Shown piece by piece: positions 5,512 through 7,460 of a stretch of DNA of 7,460 bases; the stretch's first letter is position 1; each line of letters opens with the position of its first letter. The DNA lies in NCBI RefSeq assembly GCF_937900395.1, contig NZ_CALCDX010000069.1, forward strand, positions 1 through 7,460. Reading direction: 5' to 3'. The position numbers were made by a program, and so were the translations under genes. The notes below the pieces were generated by a model. It made no database searches, was not told the origin of the DNA, and saw only the letters and a list, made by a program, of their open reading frames with translations. The stretch comes from an uncultured Caulobacter sp. (lineage in GTDB: Bacteria; Pseudomonadota; Alphaproteobacteria; Caulobacterales; Caulobacteraceae).

Positions 5512-6585
5512 ATGACCCTCGTCACCGACCAGAACCCCCTGGGCCTCGACGGCTTCGAGTTCGTCGAGTTCACCAGCCCCGACCCGGCCGCCATGAAGGC
5601 GCTGATCGAGCAGCTGGGCTTCGTCGCCGCCAGCAAGCACCCGAGCAAGGCCGCGACCCGCTACAAGCAGGGCCGCATCAATCTGATCGTCAACGAGGAG
5701 GCCGCCGGCCAGGTCGCCGACTTCCGCGCCGAGCACGGTCCGTCGGCCAACGGCATGGCCTTCCGGGTCGAGAACGCCGAAGCCGCCTATGCCGAAGCGA
5801 TCAAGCGCGGCGCCAAGCCCGCCGACGCCAGCCGCTCGTTGCTGGGCGAGGGCGCCAAGGTGCTGGAAGGCATCGGCGGATCCTTGCTTTATCTGGTCGA
5901 CCGCTATGGCGATGCGGGCACGATCTATGACAGCTGGGAGCAGGTCCCGGGCGCGGCCCTGGCCGAGGCCAAGAACAATGTCGGCCTGGACCTGCTGGAT
6001 CACCTGACCCACAACGTGAAGCGTGGCCAGATGCGCACTTGGTCGACCTTCTACAACCAGGTCTTCGGCTTCGAGGAGCAGAAGTACTTCGACATCAAGG
6101 GCCAGGCGACCGGCCTGTTCAGCCAAGCGATGATCGCGCCCGACAAGGCCATCCGCATCCCGCTGAACGAGAGCCAGGACGACAAAAGCCAGATCGAGGA
6201 GTTCATCCGCCAGTACAACGGCGAGGGCATCCAGCACCTGGCCCTGACCACCGACAACATCTACGACACCGTCGAGAAGCTGCGCGCCCGGGGCGTGAAG
6301 CTGCAGGACACGATCGAGACCTACTACGAGCTGGTCGACAAGCGCGTGCCTGGCCACGGCGAGGACCTGGAGCGCCTGCGCAAGAACCGCATCCTCATCG
6401 ACGGCAATGTCGGCGAGGAAGGCTTGCTGCTGCAAATCTTCACCGAGAACCTGTTCGGCCCGATCTTCTTCGAGATCATCCAGCGCAAGGGCAACGAGGG
6501 CTTTGGCAACGGCAACTTCCAGGCGCTGTTCGAGAGCATCGAGCTGGATCAGATCCGCCGCGGCGTGATCACGGTCGAGGCGTAG
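5512..6585 (+). CDS. hpd: 4-hydroxyphenylpyruvate dioxygenase
   Basis: This Fe(II) enzyme converts 4-hydroxyphenylpyruvate and O2 to homogentisate and CO2, the second step of tyrosine breakdown, in the cytoplasm. The 357-residue product has the normal bacterial length and two vicinal-oxygen-chelate domains (about 10-150 and 158-340). The three iron ligands are recognisable: H164 in LLDHLTHNV, H242 in GIQHLALTT, and E321 in FFEIIQRKG. These fall close to the positions in the Pseudomonas enzyme. The C-terminal signature GNEGFGNGNFQALFESIE is intact. The start is supported by an AGGGAGAG Shine-Dalgarno (5496-5503). It lies 25 bases after the aminotransferase and is almost certainly co-transcribed with it. 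The stop is followed by a UUCG hairpin and a repeat element before hmgA. Confidence 0.97.
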   Translation: MTLVTDQNPLGLDGFEFVEFTSPDPAAMKALIEQLGFVAASKHPSKAATRYKQGRINLIVNEEAAGQVADFRAEHGPSANGMAFRVENAEAAYAEAIKRGAKPADASRSLLGEGAKVLEGIGGSLLYLVDRYGDAGTIYDSWEQVPGAALAEAKNNVGLDLLDHLTHNVKRGQMRTWSTFYNQVFGFEEQKYFDIKGQATGLFSQAMIAPDKAIRIPLNESQDDKSQIEEFIRQYNGEGIQHLALTTDNIYDTVEKLRARGVKLQDTIETYYELVDKRVPGHGEDLERLRKNRILIDGNVGEEGLLLQIFTENLFGPIFFEIIQRKGNEGFGNGNFQALFESIELDQIRRGVITVEA

Positions 6586-6598
6586 AAGCGAGGCCATG

Positions 6599-6618
6599 GA
6601 CGGCGCTTCGGCGCCGTC
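6599..6618 (+). other. UUCG-tetraloop hairpin after hpd
   Basis: GACGGCGC (6599-6606) pairs perfectly with GCGCCGTC (6611-6618) around a TTCG tetraloop, 13 bases after the hpd stop. cUUCGg-type loops are very stable in RNA. No T-run follows (ACATTATCCC), so it is not a good intrinsic terminator. It may block 3'-to-5' exonucleases and protect the upstream hpd message, or cause partial termination before hmgA. Confidence 0.6.
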
Positions 6619-6625
6619 ACATTAT

Positions 6626-6716
6626 CCCGATCTCCCCGGCGAAGGCCGGGGCCCAGGTGAAACCCACGAACCGCCCCGGATGAATCTGGGTCCCGGCATT
6701 CGCCGGGAAAGTCGGG
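6626..6716. repeat. REP/BIME-like palindromic intergenic element
   Basis: Two 31-base arms (6626-6656 and 6686-6716) are inverted copies with 26 of 31 positions matching and a 29-base centre. The best part, 6635-6656 against 6686-6707, matches 20 of 22. Each arm is itself a hairpin: CCCCGGC-GAAG-GCCGGGG (6634-6651) and TCCCGGC-ATTC-GCCGGGA (6691-6708). The differences between arms include compensating pairs that keep each stem intact. This two-hairpin design is that of REP/BIME elements; similar CCCGGCGAA-containing repeats are common between genes in Caulobacter and sphingomonads, as far as I know. Its copy number cannot be judged from one window. It encodes nothing and lies between hpd and hmgA. 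Confidence 0.8.
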
Positions 6717-6732
6717 GTGGGGGAGGACGCAG

Positions 6733-7460
6733 GTGAGCAGCACCGAAACGCTGAAGTACCAAACCGGCTTCGGCTCCTATTTCGAGACCGAGGCGCATCC
6801 CGGCGCCCTGCCGGTGGGGCAGAACTCGCCGCAGAAGGTTCCGTTCGGCCTCTACGCCGAACAGCTGTCGGGCTCGGCCTTCACCGCGCCGCGCCACGAG
6901 AACCGCCGGAGTTGGCTGTACCGCCTGCGGCCCAGCGCTGGGCACGGGCCATATGCGCCCTACGCCCAGGCCACGCTGGTCTCGACCTTCGGCGGGCCGG
7001 TGACGCCCAACCGCCTTCGCTGGAGCCCGCTGGAGATCCCGTCCGCGCCGACCGACTTCGTCGACGGTCTCGTCACCCTGGCCGGCAACGCCGATGCGGC
7101 GACGCTGTCGGGCATCGGCGTCCACGTCTATCTGGCCAACGCCTCGATGCGGAACCGCGTCTTCTACGACGCTGACGGCGAGCTGCTGATCGTGCCGCAG
7201 ACGGGCGTGTTGACCCTGATGACCGAGTTTGGCGTCCTGACCGCCGGCCCCGGTCACATCGCGGTGGTCCCGCGCGGCGTGCGGTTCCGGGTCGAGGTCG
7301 AGGGGCCCTCGCGCGGCTATGTCTGCGAGAACTACGGCGCGGCCTTCCGCCTGCCGGAGCTGGGGCCGATCGGCGCCAATGGTCTCGCTAATCCGCGCGA
7401 CTTCGAGACGCCCGTGGCGGCCTTCGAGGATGTGGATGCGCCGACCCAGGTGATCCAGAA
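6733..7460 (+). CDS. hmgA: Homogentisate 1,2-dioxygenase, N-terminal part (3' end outside window)
   Basis: HmgA opens the ring of homogentisate with O2 to give maleylacetoacetate, the third step of tyrosine degradation; it uses Fe(II) and is cytoplasmic. The 242 complete codons present contain the family N-terminal signatures YQTGFGSYFETEAHPGALP (9-27), VGQNSPQ (28-34) and LYAEQLSGSAFTAPR (40-54) followed by NRRSWLYR. Further in are the beta-sandwich strands FGVLTAGPGHIAVVPRGVRF (about 167-186) and GYVCENYGAAFRLPELGPIG. The iron ligands (two His and one Glu) are in the C-terminal half and are not in the window; the full protein is usually about 430-450 residues. The GTG start at 6733 is supported by GGGAGGA (6721-6727) five bases upstream and by the position of the first conserved residues. 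It is probably in the hpd transcription unit, with the repeat element in the 147-base gap, but it may also have its own promoter. Confidence 0.96.
   Translation, partial: MSSTETLKYQTGFGSYFETEAHPGALPVGQNSPQKVPFGLYAEQLSGSAFTAPRHENRRSWLYRLRPSAGHGPYAPYAQATLVSTFGGPVTPNRLRWSPLEIPSAPTDFVDGLVTLAGNADAATLSGIGVHVYLANASMRNRVFYDADGELLIVPQTGVLTLMTEFGVLTAGPGHIAVVPRGVRFRVEVEGPSRGYVCENYGAAFRLPELGPIGANGLANPRDFETPVAAFEDVDAPTQVIQ

Noticed and set aside
4809..5648. Minus-strand open frame of 279 codons opposite the aminotransferase
   Set aside because: Shadow of the aminotransferase and the start of hpd; no domain and no ribosome-binding site.
5494..6597. Minus-strand open frame of 367 codons opposite hpd
   Set aside because: The plus strand encodes a complete dioxygenase with all three iron ligands; the antisense product is rich in Leu, Val, Ala and Asp without a family signature.
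6626..6716. CRISPR array, insertion-sequence remnant or intrinsic terminator
   Set aside because: There are only two arms and they are inverted, not direct, repeats; no transposase coding or target duplication is seen, and no T-run follows the hairpins.
6622..7257. Minus-strand open frame of 211 codons opposite hmgA
   Set aside because: The plus-strand frame from 6733 has unmistakable HmgA signatures; the antisense frame begins inside hmgA and runs through the repeat.

Overview
The window is ordinary chromosome from a GC-rich alphaproteobacterium, most likely Caulobacter or a close relative. The main evidence is the incomplete FtsZ at the left edge. It has a disordered Pro/Glu/Ala-rich linker of roughly 175 residues and the tail EDLEIPSFLRRLAN, both typical of Caulobacter FtsZ. 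Strong GC bias at third codon positions and promoter-like sequences of the Caulobacter housekeeping type (TTGAC-like / GCTANAWC-like) agree with this. No phage, plasmid, insertion sequence, CRISPR or RNA gene was seen.

Layout from left to right: (1) the 3' three quarters of ftsZ, closed by a strong intrinsic terminator; (2) a COG0523/CobW-type GTPase (1317-2540). Its promoter region carries two Zur-box-like palindromes bracketing a plausible promoter, which points to a zinc-starvation metallochaperone. A 60-codon reading frame overlaps its stop codon and is probably co-translated; (3) on the minus strand, a prohibitin-like SPFH/Band 7 membrane protein (2727-3626), convergent with the small gene and divergent from the next one; (4) an Lrp/AsnC-family regulator (3762-4232); (5) an aromatic-amino-acid degradation cluster on the plus strand: a HisC-like PLP aminotransferase (4365-5486), 4-hydroxyphenylpyruvate dioxygenase (5512-6585) and the first 242 codons of homogentisate 1,2-dioxygenase (6733 to the window edge).

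The last three genes make a readable pathway: tyrosine -> 4-hydroxyphenylpyruvate (aminotransferase) -> homogentisate (Hpd) -> maleylacetoacetate (HmgA). The Lrp-type regulator directly upstream is the natural candidate to control it in response to an amino acid, and the 132-bp gap between regulator and aminotransferase contains several small palindromes. Between hpd and hmgA lie a UUCG-loop hairpin and a 91-bp inverted-repeat element made of two hairpins, similar in design to REP/BIME elements.

I found no wholly new system. The points most worth following are the two-operator Zur-type promoter, the uncharacterised 60-residue protein coupled to the COG0523 gene, the palindromic repeat inside the tyrosine operon, and the likely Lrp control of that operon.
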